A stretch of 32,764 bases of DNA from the NCBI RefSeq assembly GCF_019599465.1, contig NZ_RKLR01000021.1, positions 1 through 32,764 of the forward strand, given 5' to 3'. The DNA is from Haloarcula rubra (GTDB lineage Archaea; Halobacteriota; Halobacteria; Halobacteriales; Haloarculaceae). A program made the translations under genes and the position numbers. The notes beneath the pieces were generated by a model. It did no database searches. It worked only from the letters and a program-made list of their open reading frames with translations, and was not told where the DNA came from. This document shows positions 1 to 7,417 of the stretch, piece by piece (position 1 is the stretch's first letter; every line of letters starts with the position of its first letter).

Positions 1-831
1 CAAGCTAACGCCGTATCTCAGAGCCTTTCAGCTCCGCTGCGAACTCTACAGAAAACCAGGCGATGACGCGCTCAAACATGCTATCGACGCCGCCCTCTGA
101 AAATCAACAACGTGCTTCACAAGAGCGATCCTCCAATGACGGCGATGAACACGATGGACACTGGGACGGTGAACCACAGCGCTTGTCAAACCCAGCGAAT
201 TCTTCGAGAACAACCACGACAGCAGGTGCGGTTGCGAGTCCAACATATGTCGCTCCACTCGTGACCGCGTTGAGCGGACCGCTATACCTTGGGGCTGCTT
301 CAACCGCATAGCTGGAGAGTACTGGAAACCCGCTAAAAATAGCAAACCTGGCGACAAAGACCACAGCGAACAGGAGTTGATCGTCGTGCCGGTAAATGAG
401 CGGCGTATCTCGTAGGAAGACAACGATTTCGAACGCTTGGACACGACCGATGAACAGTGACTGCTGAGCGGTCTGAAGCAGTCAGTGATTAGTTGTGAGT
501 GGTGGCCTTATGTGTCCGATGTTGCCCAGGAAGCTCGTGGCTTCGTACTGTCCGGTGCACGTCTGTTAAATATACACCTGTTTTGAGAACTCGTAGTAGC
601 ATAATGCGGCTTCGTTGACGGCAACGATAGCCTAAATATTCTGCGCCGCCATACAACAGGATAACATCCGTACACGCGTTACCATAGTGATTGTGACTTG
701 GGCATTACACCCTCTTCTCTCCACGAAATTGCGTTTCAACTATCATGAAGAGACTGGGAGTTCGACGATAACTCAGATCGGCGACCGGAATACAAAGATT
801 GACATGCGTTACCTCATCATGATCAACATGT
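1..831. other. Decayed stretch without a convincing gene
   Basis: I see no intact gene here. On the minus strand a frame stays open from about 481 down to 104 and encodes hydrophobic runs that look like membrane helices (for example around 230-290 and 340-370). It has no good start and ends in an unrelated-looking Cys/Ser-rich tail, so it may be a decayed membrane protein gene. I could not name it. Another minus-strand piece near 585-650 reads like the C-terminus of a protein but is broken by a stop. The stretch is best treated as gene debris. Confidence 0.4.
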
Positions 832-1240
832 ATGGAATACACCACAGAATCCGACCGGATCATCGTTCGCCTTGACCCTGGGGAAGAGGTCCTCGATTCA
901 CTCACCGCTCTTCGTGCCGACGCCGACATCGAACAGGGATTTCTTATGGGAATCGGTGCCGTTGACGAAGTCACTCTCGGCCACTATGATGTTTCAGAAC
1001 AAGAGTACAATGAAGAGACGTTTACTGGGCAATGCGAGGTGACCAGTTTTTTTGGGAAACATAGGCTCCGACAAAATCCACACACACATTCAGGTGGGGA
1101 CGGATTCATTTGAGTCGTTGGGTGGGCACTGCTCGAAAGCAGTCGTCTCTGGAACCTTTGAGGTCGTCGTATTCCCCGGCGAGACACCCCTGGTCCACGA
1201 ACTCGACGAGCGAACAGGACTTGACGTCTTCAACCTGTAA
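832..1240 (+). pseudogene. PPC/DUF296-domain protein gene, frameshifted
   Basis: Two overlapping frames together encode one PPC (DUF296) domain protein of about 136 residues. The first frame gives the N-terminal strands (EYTTESDRIIVRLDPGEE, then GFLMGIGAVDEVTLGHYD). The second, readable from 1052, gives the conserved continuation GNIGSDKIHTHIQVG, a GGH motif, and the C-terminal SGTFEVVVFPGE segment. The break falls in a run of seven T at 1047-1053. Removing one T joins the halves as SFLGNIGSDK, which fits the family. PPC domains occur in small archaeal and bacterial proteins of poorly known function and, fused to AT-hooks, in plant DNA-binding proteins. The break could be a real mutation, a homopolymer sequencing error or, less likely, slippery frameshifting. 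The ATG at 832 fits the family N-terminus. Confidence 0.75.
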
Positions 1241-1568
1241 CGCGCTTACTCGATACCAGCAGCTTTCTCGATGCTATCGGAAGCAATCGATTCTAATATC
1301 AGCGCTATTTTATCAAAGTACGACATCGATCCAGGTCGTGTTTAGATTATTGAGGCCACCTATAGTTCTATATCAGCATCTTACATCCATTTGTAGAATT
1401 TGGTATTTTTATCGGGCTAAACTGCGGATATTTGTATACGTATTCTATTATGAGACTGTGAATGGTGACAATATACAAGCCTTAGAGTTTTTTTACAGTC
1501 AAACACCCACATATGGTCTCAAAATGCATCTAATAGAGTGATATAAAACGGCGATGCTAACAGCACAG
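1241..1568. other. AT-rich intergenic stretch
   Basis: This stretch is clearly richer in A and T than the coding DNA nearby. The frames that stay open across it look unlike haloarchaeal protein (few acidic residues, many Ile/Tyr/Phe), so I read it as non-coding. No repeat or hairpin stands out. Confidence 0.4.
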
Positions 1569-2376
1569 CTAAGCGAAACAGATCCCGGTATCAAGACGAT
1601 TAACGACGAATGATACGTTGATACCATCGGTGACCGTTAGCAGGCTTTCAACGGGGCCGTACGCAGTACTATACGCTTCGATCTTGAAATCGGGGACGGT
1701 TTTCTATCAGTCTGTGAGACGTCGAACACTGCCGTCAACCGAATTCCGACGAGGACTCGCGATCAGTCTTCGGGGTCGGTGACGTCGTACTCAGAGTCGG
1801 TGTTGGCATGACAGACGGTGGCTTCCCGAATTCAGGGCACTTGTTCTGATGGATGCCCAAATCCAGATGGCGCCCTCACCTTGCTAGACCTACCGGTCGA
1901 AATCCTCTTGTTAGCTGTTGTAGCCGGCGGCTTTCGTGGCTCGGGAGACTTCAGTTAGATGAGAGTGTGTCCTGGGCAGAGTAGTTATGGAACTTGCTCT
2001 GGATATCCAGCCACTGTTGGAACTATTCGCTGACCTGCACGTCGTCAATCAACTCAACGAGATCTGCGACCCACGTGTCGAGCTGGTGGTGTACGTTGTC
2101 CGCCCCATATTCAATTCGTTGAACGAACAGGTATTCTACTGGCTGTACACCTCGGCACCGAGACGGCCGGATTGTATCGTAAAGACTCGTCCCGACGGTT
2201 AATTAACGAGATGCTTTCGCTGGGAACGACGTCAATAACGCCCTCGGCACGGAGATCCTGACGAGGTTGAGAGTAAACGCCTCGTCTAAATGCAGGATGG
2301 CCGTTCGCTCCTTGTCGTGGTCTCTGGTTGGCTGACGGTGCTCGAATCGCTTGTCGTTTGCCACTGTATTATCCAT
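1569..2376 (-). pseudogene. Decayed ArdC-like ssDNA-binding / antirestriction-type gene
   Basis: Read on the minus strand across several frames, this matches the layout I know from haloarchaeal ArdC-like proteins, which combine an ssDNA-binding domain with an ImmA/IrrE-type peptidase region. The pieces in order are: start ATG at 2376 (MDNTVANDKRFEHRQPTRD); a VELIDDVQVSE segment near 2010-2050; FHNYSAQDTL; GEGAIWIWA near 1870; a degraded zinc-knuckle-like part ending TVCHANTDSEYDVTDPED at 1763-1815; TAVFDVSQTD near 1700; and EAYSTAYGPVESLLTVTDGI near 1630. Frameshifts and stops interrupt nearly every piece, and no HEXXH region follows, so the gene is dead and 3'-truncated. Such proteins are common on haloarchaeal plasmids and integrative elements. 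Identification is from remembered family motifs; outer limits are approximate. Confidence 0.55.
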
Positions 2377-2422
2377 GATGGTGCGATAGGTCTCACTCTC
2401 ATTTCACCGGACGCGAAAATTA

Positions 2423-2465
2423 GCTAACCAACAATTGATAGCTGGGCCACTGATTGTTGGTTAGC
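2423..2465. repeat. Perfect 13-bp inverted repeat with 17-nt loop
   Basis: GCTAACCAACAAT at 2423-2435 is the exact reverse complement of ATTGTTGGTTAGC at 2453-2465. The right arm stops one base before the leftmost origin-type repeat at 2467. It could form a hairpin, mark the edge of the origin, or be a transposon-end remnant; nothing in the sequence decides between these. Confidence 0.6.
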
Positions 2466-2466
2466 G

Positions 2467-2492
2467 ACACACCACTGTTTCCCGAGCTTTTC
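2467..2492 (+). repeat. Origin recognition box-like repeat 1
   Basis: ACACACCACTGTTTCCCGAG followed by CTTTTC. It carries one extra C compared with the core and is the leftmost copy. Confidence 0.65.
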
Positions 2493-2652
2493 GGTCGTAT
2501 AAGAAGTCAGATCGGGCAGTTTCAACGTTATTATGAGCTGGCAAGACACGATTCCGGATCGTTGAATCCCATTGGCTTGTCGGTAGCCGGGAAACGGACC
2601 CCGGATTTCCGCTGAAAATTAGTCGCGAGAGTACTGTCGTGGACGGTGCCCC

Positions 2653-2678
2653 ACACACCACTGTTTCCGAAGCTATTC
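2653..2678 (+). repeat. Origin recognition box-like repeat 2
   Basis: Full-length copy: ACACACCACTGTTTCCGAAG followed by CTATTC. Together with the copy at 2857 it is closest to the consensus. Confidence 0.75.
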
Positions 2679-2752
2679 GATTGGATGTGTATAGATAACC
2701 TATCGAATTAGACCATCCGCAGAGCTGCTACTAGAATATGATCCAGATGTTC

Positions 2753-2776
2753 ACACACACACCACCGTTTCCTGAG
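2753..2776 (+). repeat. Origin recognition box-like repeat 3, degenerate
   Basis: ACACACACCACCGTTTCCTG then AG. The CACCAC-GTTTCC core is kept but the right half (GAAGCTAT) is lost. Confidence 0.55.
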
Positions 2777-2782
2777 TAAACA

Positions 2783-3034
2783 GTGCGTATCACGGATGAA
2801 GAGATAAAACAAGATGATTTAGATTACATTGGAAATGATGGATCGGCAGGGCGTACACACACCACTATTTCCGAAGCTATTGATATTCTTGAGAGGGGTG
2901 ATACGATCAGAGCATATCCTGTTGCCGACAGTACTGAAACGACGAACCACACAAATCAATTTCCAGTGAAGATGGGACCTAGCGATCTTAGAGACTTGTT
3001 TGTGTCCGGGGTACAAGCTGAGACGGGAGACTAA
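2783..3034 (+). CDS. Small acidic ORF inside the origin repeats, doubtful
   Basis: An 83-codon frame with a GTG start encodes an acidic peptide (MRITDEEIKQDDLDYIGNDG at the start). I recognise no domain. Repeat 4 of the origin array lies wholly inside it and is translated as THTTISEAID, so the frame may be open only by chance. The acidic composition is haloarchaeal-like, but there is no clear ribosome site and codon use is AT-richer than in real genes of this window. It could be a small origin-linked protein, a remnant, or nothing. Confidence 0.25.
   Translation: MRITDEEIKQDDLDYIGNDGSAGRTHTTISEAIDILERGDTIRAYPVADSTETTNHTNQFPVKMGPSDLRDLFVSGVQAETGD
2857..2881 (+). repeat. Origin recognition box-like repeat 4
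   Basis: ACACACCACTATTTCCGAAG followed by CTATT; a full-length copy. The similarity to repeat 6 continues a little further right (CTATTG then ATTCTT). Confidence 0.75.
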
Positions 3035-3035
3035 C

Positions 3036-3058
3036 CCTCCACCGTTTCCGAAGCTTTT
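3036..3058 (+). repeat. Origin recognition box-like repeat 5
   Basis: CCTCCACCGTTTCCGAAGCT followed by TTT. The left end diverges while the TTTCCGAAGCT half is intact. Confidence 0.65.
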
Positions 3059-3081
3059 CTCTTCTGGAGAATAGGGTGACC

Positions 3082-3107
3082 CTCACACCATTATTTCCGA
3101 AGCTATT
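3082..3107 (+). repeat. Origin recognition box-like repeat 6
   Basis: CTCACACCATTATTTCCGAA followed by GCTATT. It is the last plus-oriented copy before the AT-rich stretch. Confidence 0.7.
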
Positions 3108-3312
3108 GGGATTCTTCAAAGGAACCCATGGAGGTCGAGGTGAAGATTACGACTACTATCAGCAAAACTCTCATGTTTTCATATCCGCATCTAGTATATC
3201 TAGATTTCTTACATTTTTTATTTAGTGTCTTACGGGTTAGGTTAGTCTAATATAGATATAAATCTTTCCCCACGCTAGACCAGTATAAGTCCTATAGGCT
3301 ACCCAGATACTA

Positions 3313-3336
3313 GATAGCTCCGGAAAAAGTGGTGTG
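3313..3336 (-). repeat. Origin recognition box-like repeat, inverted
   Basis: The reverse complement reads CACACCACTTTTTCCGGAGC then TATC, matching the core in the opposite orientation on the far side of the AT-rich stretch. It lies just upstream of the orc1/cdc6 TATA-like sequences, so initiator binding here could also repress the orc gene. Confidence 0.7.
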
Positions 3337-3433
3337 ACTGTGTCATATAAAAGATAGAGCTTAGGAAGTCACGGTGTGGGGTGGAGTTATAAATCACATA
3401 GCTTCGGACGCTCCGGAAGCTAAGGAACCACTG

Positions 3434-3448
3434 GTTTTATCATATTAT
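3434..3448 (+). promoter_or_regulatory. TATA-like box before orc1/cdc6
   Basis: TTTTATCATATTATA lies about 20-33 nt before the ATG at 3467, a spacing that would give a leaderless transcript. A second candidate, CATATAAAAG at 3344-3353, stands the same distance before a GTG at 3374. Confidence 0.45.
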
Positions 3449-3466
3449 ACTGAGAGTGAGTTTCTC

Positions 3467-4723
3467 ATGGGGATGTTTGAACGGGATCGACAAGTGTTCG
3501 CAGATGCGACTCCCCTAGACGATTCCTACGAACCAGAAGACATTCGCGAACGGGATGACGAACTGGAAAAGTATCAACGAGCTCTCCAACCAATTATCGA
3601 CAATCGACCGACATCGAATATTTTTCTTTATGGGAAAACCGGGACTGGAAAGACAGTTGCAACGAAGTTCATGCTCTCTCATTTGGAGGCTGATGCAACT
3701 TCATATGATGACGTCGACCTTTCGACCGTCTGGGTTAGCTGTGAGAATCTTTCCTCGTCGTATCAAGTAGCAGTCGCACTCGTGAATGAGATCCGCAAGG
3801 ATCAAGAAAAAGATCGGATCAGCACGACGGGATATTCGCAGCAACGGGTGTTTGATCTTCTCTATGAAGAACTAGACTCCCTTGGAGGGACTGTCGTGAT
3901 CGTTCTTGACGAGATCGATAACATCGGTCAATCGGACGATATCCTATACGGGCTGCCTCGAGCTCAGTCGAACGATTATGTCGACGACGCTCGACCGGTT
4001 ATTGTCGGCATCAGTAACGATTTCCAATTCCGGGAGAATCTCTCCCCGAAAGTCAAGGATACACTGGCAGAAAAAGAGATACTGTTCCCACCATACGATG
4101 CCAATCAACTGCGTTCCATCCTCCGACCGCGGGCTGAGAAGGCATTTCATGAAGATGTGCTTGAAGAGGATGTTGTTCCGCTTTGTGCGGCTTTCGCGGC
4201 ACAAGATACTGGGTCGGCGCGTCAGGCCATTCGCCTCTTGCGCGAAGCGGGTGAAATCGCTCAGGCAGAAGAATCCGAGGCTGTGACTGGAGATTACGTT
4301 CGCGATGCGCAGGATGAACTGGAAAAGAATCAGCTCTATGAGGGAATGCAGGAACTAACTACGCAGGGCCACGCTGTACTGTGTGCGCTGGCGTATCACC
4401 AAGCCCTCGATGAAGTCCCAGTCCGCTCCCGTGACCTCTATGAACGGTACATCAAAATTTGCGACAGGTTAGATGCCGATAGCGTTAGTGAACGGCGTGT
4501 TCGTGATCACCTGTCGGATATGAATATGCTTGGGCTCATCAGTGTATACGAACGCAATGAAGGGCTTTCAGCCGGTCGCTACCACGAGTACGAACTTGAC
4601 GTCCCGCTCAACGCCGTTCTCGATGTCTTGCTGTCAACCTCTCGGTTCGAAGATGTCGCGAATATCATTCAATCAACGGCAGAAGATAATGATCTCCTCC
4701 AGGCGAACCTCTCAAAATACTAA
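3467..4723 (+). CDS. orc1/cdc6: Orc1/Cdc6 family replication initiator
   Basis: AAA+ ATPase that binds origin repeats and helps load the replicative helicase; archaeal Orc1/Cdc6 proteins combine both roles. From the ATG at 3467 it has 418 residues, normal for the family. Visible parts are the N-terminal stretch DSYEPEDIRERDDELEKY, Walker A GKTGTGKT (56-63), Walker B VIVLDEID (144-151), sensor 1 around GISND (181-185), the sensor 2 region GSARQAIRLLREA (about 255-268) and a C-terminal winged helix (about 320-418). The frame is open back to a GTG at 3374, which would add 31 residues. I prefer 3467 because homologs begin close to MFERDRQVFAD and a TATA-like box is correctly placed. It lies between inverted copies of the origin repeat, so it is very likely the initiator of this origin. 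Confidence 0.95.
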   Translation: MGMFERDRQVFADATPLDDSYEPEDIRERDDELEKYQRALQPIIDNRPTSNIFLYGKTGTGKTVATKFMLSHLEADATSYDDVDLSTVWVSCENLSSSYQVAVALVNEIRKDQEKDRISTTGYSQQRVFDLLYEELDSLGGTVVIVLDEIDNIGQSDDILYGLPRAQSNDYVDDARPVIVGISNDFQFRENLSPKVKDTLAEKEILFPPYDANQLRSILRPRAEKAFHEDVLEEDVVPLCAAFAAQDTGSARQAIRLLREAGEIAQAEESEAVTGDYVRDAQDELEKNQLYEGMQELTTQGHAVLCALAYHQALDEVPVRSRDLYERYIKICDRLDADSVSERRVRDHLSDMNMLGLISVYERNEGLSAGRYHEYELDVPLNAVLDVLLSTSRFEDVANIIQSTAEDNDLLQANLSKY

Positions 4724-4768
4724 ACGCTAATCCCAGAATCTTTGCCGAACTCCCCAACGACTTCGAAA

Positions 4769-4793
4769 AATAGCTTCGGAAATGGTGGTGTGT
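4769..4793 (-). repeat. Origin recognition box-like repeat behind orc1/cdc6, inverted
   Basis: The reverse complement contains ACACACCACCATTTCCGAAG followed by CTATT, a nearly perfect copy. It lies 45 nt after the orc stop codon, in the 271-nt gap before the next gene, where nothing else stands out. Confidence 0.7.
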
Positions 4794-4994
4794 TTCTGCC
4801 ATCTCACTACGACTAATCAAATCAAGTGATTCGTTTACAAAACTATATCGGAGTTACTGGTCTGGAACTTTGACTTGATAATGGACGCCATAAGCTCACT
4901 GCCTCTGCGGCGTGCGCTCATTGGAGAGAGCCCTAGTTAACGAATGCCGACGGCTCTGGATTAATCAGCGTTGACTGCTCAAGATCAGAGGTTG

Positions 4995-5462
4995 TCATCG
5001 GAAAACGACGTCATGTCGGTGCGTTAATTGGTCGATGAACTGGGGAAGCGAGACGTTGGCAGTGCTGGCGACCGAGATGGTCAGCCCTGTCGCCTGGGTT
5101 AGCGGAATCCGGAGTACTTGTCCGTCTTCGAACCCCCGCACATTGTATTCCAACTCACCGAGATGGAAGAGCTGCTCTTGATACGTATCTTCTCGCTGGC
5201 CACTCAAAATAAATTCATCACCCGTTGCGATAAGCTCCTCCTCTGTGTACTGCTCGGTGATTTCCGCGTCGGCGTACAGGAACTCGAAAGTATGCTCATT
5301 GTACGCGCCAACGACTCGCAACTCGTCGCCAAATATGTCACGCATCCGCTCAACGAGGCCATCGTCAGACACAATAATACTCTCAACAGCGTGAATCTTG
5401 TCGGTGAACTGGATTTGTAGTTGTTGCCCCTGATCAGACGGATCGTTATCTGGATCGGCCAT
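4995..5462 (-). CDS. Hypothetical acidic haloarchaeal protein
   Basis: A 155-residue acidic protein starting at ATG 5462. I do not recognise a named domain with certainty. The layout (an early amphipathic helix DGLVERMRDIFGDELRVVGAY, a middle with YTEEELIATGDEFILSGQRE, then LEYNVRGFEDGQVLRIPL and a closing helix LPQFIDQLTHRH) resembles small haloarchaeal hypothetical proteins of about 115-160 residues, possibly the DUF7522 type. There is no signal peptide or membrane segment, so it is probably cytoplasmic. A TATA-like CATTTTTGTA (minus strand, 5484-5493) stands 22-31 nt before the start. It follows orc1 convergently; no functional link is evident. Confidence 0.7.
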   Translation of the reverse strand: MADPDNDPSDQGQQLQIQFTDKIHAVESIIVSDDGLVERMRDIFGDELRVVGAYNEHTFEFLYADAEITEQYTEEELIATGDEFILSGQREDTYQEQLFHLGELEYNVRGFEDGQVLRIPLTQATGLTISVASTANVSLPQFIDQLTHRHDVVFR

Positions 5463-5499
5463 GCTTCAAATCGAATGTGGGAGTACAAAAATGTGTATT

Positions 5500-5511
5500 G
5501 TTAACGTTAAC
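5500..5511. promoter_or_regulatory. Small palindrome GTTAACGTTAAC
   Basis: This 12-bp perfect palindrome lies 38-49 nt upstream of the gene starting at 5462, just beyond its TATA-like box, a position where an archaeal regulator could bind. The rest of 5512-5770 holds no gene. Two copies of ACCTCATCTA (5712-5721, 5730-5739) occur near the following IS gene. Confidence 0.3.
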
Positions 5512-5770
5512 CACACAAAATTGCCACCCTCACGAGTGGAGCCACTATTGGTACTCCCCGTTCGGTTTATTGTGGTTCTCAAGGACTGAAATATGCCCCT
5601 ACAATATCAAGCGGGCCACGGGAACTAGAAACACGCACAGTGTATGACACATTCAGGACTTAAAACCGAACCCTCGAACCGGTGCGTTGTTCTGGGATTT
5701 ATATAAAACAAACCTCATCTAACTCGCCCACCTCATCTACCTAAGGTGGATAAGCTATCTCTGGTAGGTG

Positions 5771-6409
5771 TTAACTTTGGCATCGGTTCCACCAGACAGC
5801 GAAGGATTCGAGCCTGGATTCAGCTGTCGACGGCTCGACGTGACTAAACGTATTTGCAAACGAGGAGGCTCGTCGTTTTACCTCACGAAAGATATGTTCG
5901 ACGCTGTTGCGATTTCCGTGGCGACGTATATGAAATTGGAGGCCGAGTCGTGAGAGTGCGTCTTTGAGGTGGGCGGCGTCGTCGATGAAAAACGTCGTAT
6001 CGCCGATGTCGTGTTTCTCGCGGAGTTCACGCAGAAACACGTATGTAAGTCCTGAATTCGTGTTCGGAAACAGCCGTACGTGCAGAAATTCGTTAGTCGT
6101 GGGATCGACCGCTGCGTACAGCCAGTAGCGGTCGGTCCCGATCTGAATTACGGTTTCGTCGACCGTAACGTAATTCGACGATCTCGTGCCGGTCCGCTGT
6201 AGATCGGCCTTCTGCACCCAGTTATGGATGGCGGCTCGACTGCGTTGGACACCCAACCTTTCAAGATGCTGTTTGGTATTCGAAAGTGACAAACCAGCCA
6301 AGTGGAGTCGAATACCCATTTCAATGATTTGCTCGGGTGTCCGTTCTCGGTCCACAAAATCCAAATCAACCCACTCGTTATCCTCGCTGAGGCGGTCGAT
6401 TTCGGACAT
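5771..6409 (-). CDS. IS6-type DDE transposase
   Basis: Transposase of 212 residues, the usual size for haloarchaeal IS6-type elements. It has an N-terminal helix-turn-helix (about 25-68, LHLAGLSLSNTKQHLERLG and AAIHNWVQKA) and a DDE catalytic core: D84 in VDETVIQIG, D143/D144 in FIDDAAHL and E171 in SVEHIFREVK. I chose ATG 6409; the frame is open to 6565 but that part looks unlike transposase. The C-terminus ends in VWWNRC. I could not find convincing terminal inverted repeats between 5690-5770 and 6410-6570, so the element may be a remnant. Its sequence differs clearly from the other IS6-type enzyme at 13213. Confidence 0.85.
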   Translation of the reverse strand: MSEIDRLSEDNEWVDLDFVDRERTPEQIIEMGIRLHLAGLSLSNTKQHLERLGVQRSRAAIHNWVQKADLQRTGTRSSNYVTVDETVIQIGTDRYWLYAAVDPTTNEFLHVRLFPNTNSGLTYVFLRELREKHDIGDTTFFIDDAAHLKDALSRLGLQFHIRRHGNRNSVEHIFREVKRRASSFANTFSHVEPSTAESRLESFAVWWNRCQS

Positions 6410-6670
6410 AGAAATTCGAAACACCGGCCACCTCATCCTTATCTTAACACGACGCCGTAACACGGGTGAAGAGATAAATTCCAAATGCCACACCGGATTT
6501 GTCACTTCGATTTTTACGACGATAACGTAGTCGTGACACTCCCGTCTAAAGAAACTACAGAGCATTGAAGTCTTGAATCTCGTCTTCCGACACCGCGACG
6601 AGAGAAACCTATCGACCAGTAGCGGACTGAGAGTTTGAATGTAATAAATAGAACGGAAATTGGCTAACAG

Positions 6671-7417
6671 TCACAAAATAAGGCCGTCGTCAACGCGAAC
6701 AACCTCGCCGTTGATATACCCCGCGTCATCGCTGGCTAAGAAGGCCACAACAGCAGCGACTTCTGCTGGAGTGGCCACACGCCCACTTGCAGCATTGGAT
6801 TCAACGACGGACTCGTAGCCTTCCAATTCGTCGAGCAAGTCAGTGTCTGTGTATCCCGGTGCCACGGCATTCACTCGGATGTCTTTACCGCCCAGCTCGC
6901 GGGCGGCCGATCGGGTAAACCCGAGGACACCGGCCTTGCTGGCGGCGTAGTTGGCCTGACCGGTCTGACCGCACTGAGCAGCGATACTGGCGACGTTGAC
7001 GATCCGGCCGTCCTGATCGGTGTGCCGAAGCATTTGTTTGGCCGCTTCTCGCGTGCAGTAGAACGTTCCCGTGAGGTTGACATCAATGACGCGCCGCCAC
7101 TGCTCGGGTGTCATACGAAGCAGCAGGCCATTGTTGACTGTTCCTGCGTTGTTGACGAGCACGGTTGGGGCGCCGTATCGCTCGGTGATGGTTTCGAACG
7201 TCGCCGCCACGGCATCGTAATCAGTGACGTCAAACTGCTCGACAGCTGTCTCGCTCTCGAATTTGGCCAACTCGGTTGCCGTCTGCTCGGCCGCCGCCTC
7301 GTTCTCGTGGTAGGTAGCGATGACAGTCGCGCCCAGTTTGGCCAACCGCTCCGTCACAGCACGCCCGATCCCTCGCGTCCCGCCGGTGACGACTGCGACT
7401 TGGCCGTTGAAATCCAT
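6671..7417 (-). CDS. fabG: 3-oxoacyl-ACP reductase-like SDR (FabG)
   Basis: Short-chain dehydrogenase that in a FAS cycle reduces 3-oxoacyl-ACP to 3-hydroxyacyl-ACP with NAD(P)H. The 248 residues show the Rossmann glycine motif TGGTRGIG (11-18), NNAG (89-92) and the catalytic tetrad N114, S144, Y157 and K161 (YAASK). The ATG overlaps the stop of the fabD-like gene (TAATG at 7415-7419), so the two are translationally linked. It is the last gene of the operon. Many haloarchaea carry FabG-like SDRs for PHA or other uses; the ACP, ketosynthase and acyltransferase next door are what point to an ACP-bound substrate here. Confidence 0.88.
   Translation of the reverse strand: MDFNGQVAVVTGGTRGIGRAVTERLAKLGATVIATYHENEAAAEQTATELAKFESETAVEQFDVTDYDAVAATFETITERYGAPTVLVNNAGTVNNGLLLRMTPEQWRRVIDVNLTGTFYCTREAAKQMLRHTDQDGRIVNVASIAAQCGQTGQANYAASKAGVLGFTRSAARELGGKDIRVNAVAPGYTDTDLLDELEGYESVVESNAASGRVATPAEVAAVVAFLASDDAGYINGEVVRVDDGLIL

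Larger units (their letters stand above)
2467..3345. other. Candidate replication origin beside orc1/cdc6
   Basis: Six direct copies of a repeat with core CACCACTRTTTCCGAAGCT lie between 2467 and 3107. An AT-rich stretch follows (about 3160-3300, with runs such as ACATTTTTTATTTAG), then one inverted copy at 3313-3336 directly upstream of an Orc1/Cdc6 gene. Another inverted copy sits behind that gene. Repeats in opposite orientation flanking an AT-rich unwinding region next to an orc gene is the established plan of haloarchaeal origins, where the repeats (origin recognition boxes) bind the adjacent initiator. The repeat sequence differs from the chromosomal oriC1 type box as I remember it, which fits a secondary or plasmid origin. 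Function is inferred from architecture. Confidence 0.8.

Noticed and set aside
46-444. 132-codon minus-strand frame near the left edge
   Set aside because: Ser/Arg-rich and without domain features; it overlaps a different minus-strand frame that looks more like decayed membrane protein.
1110-1541. 143-codon plus-strand frame
   Set aside because: Overlaps the PPC gene in another frame and then runs through AT-rich DNA; rich in Tyr/Phe/Ile and poor in acidic residues, unlike haloarchaeal protein.
2467-3107. CRISPR-like array
   Set aside because: The repeats are unevenly spaced (about 45-190 nt apart), differ from one another, and occur in both orientations around an orc gene, so origin boxes explain them better. 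No cas genes are present.
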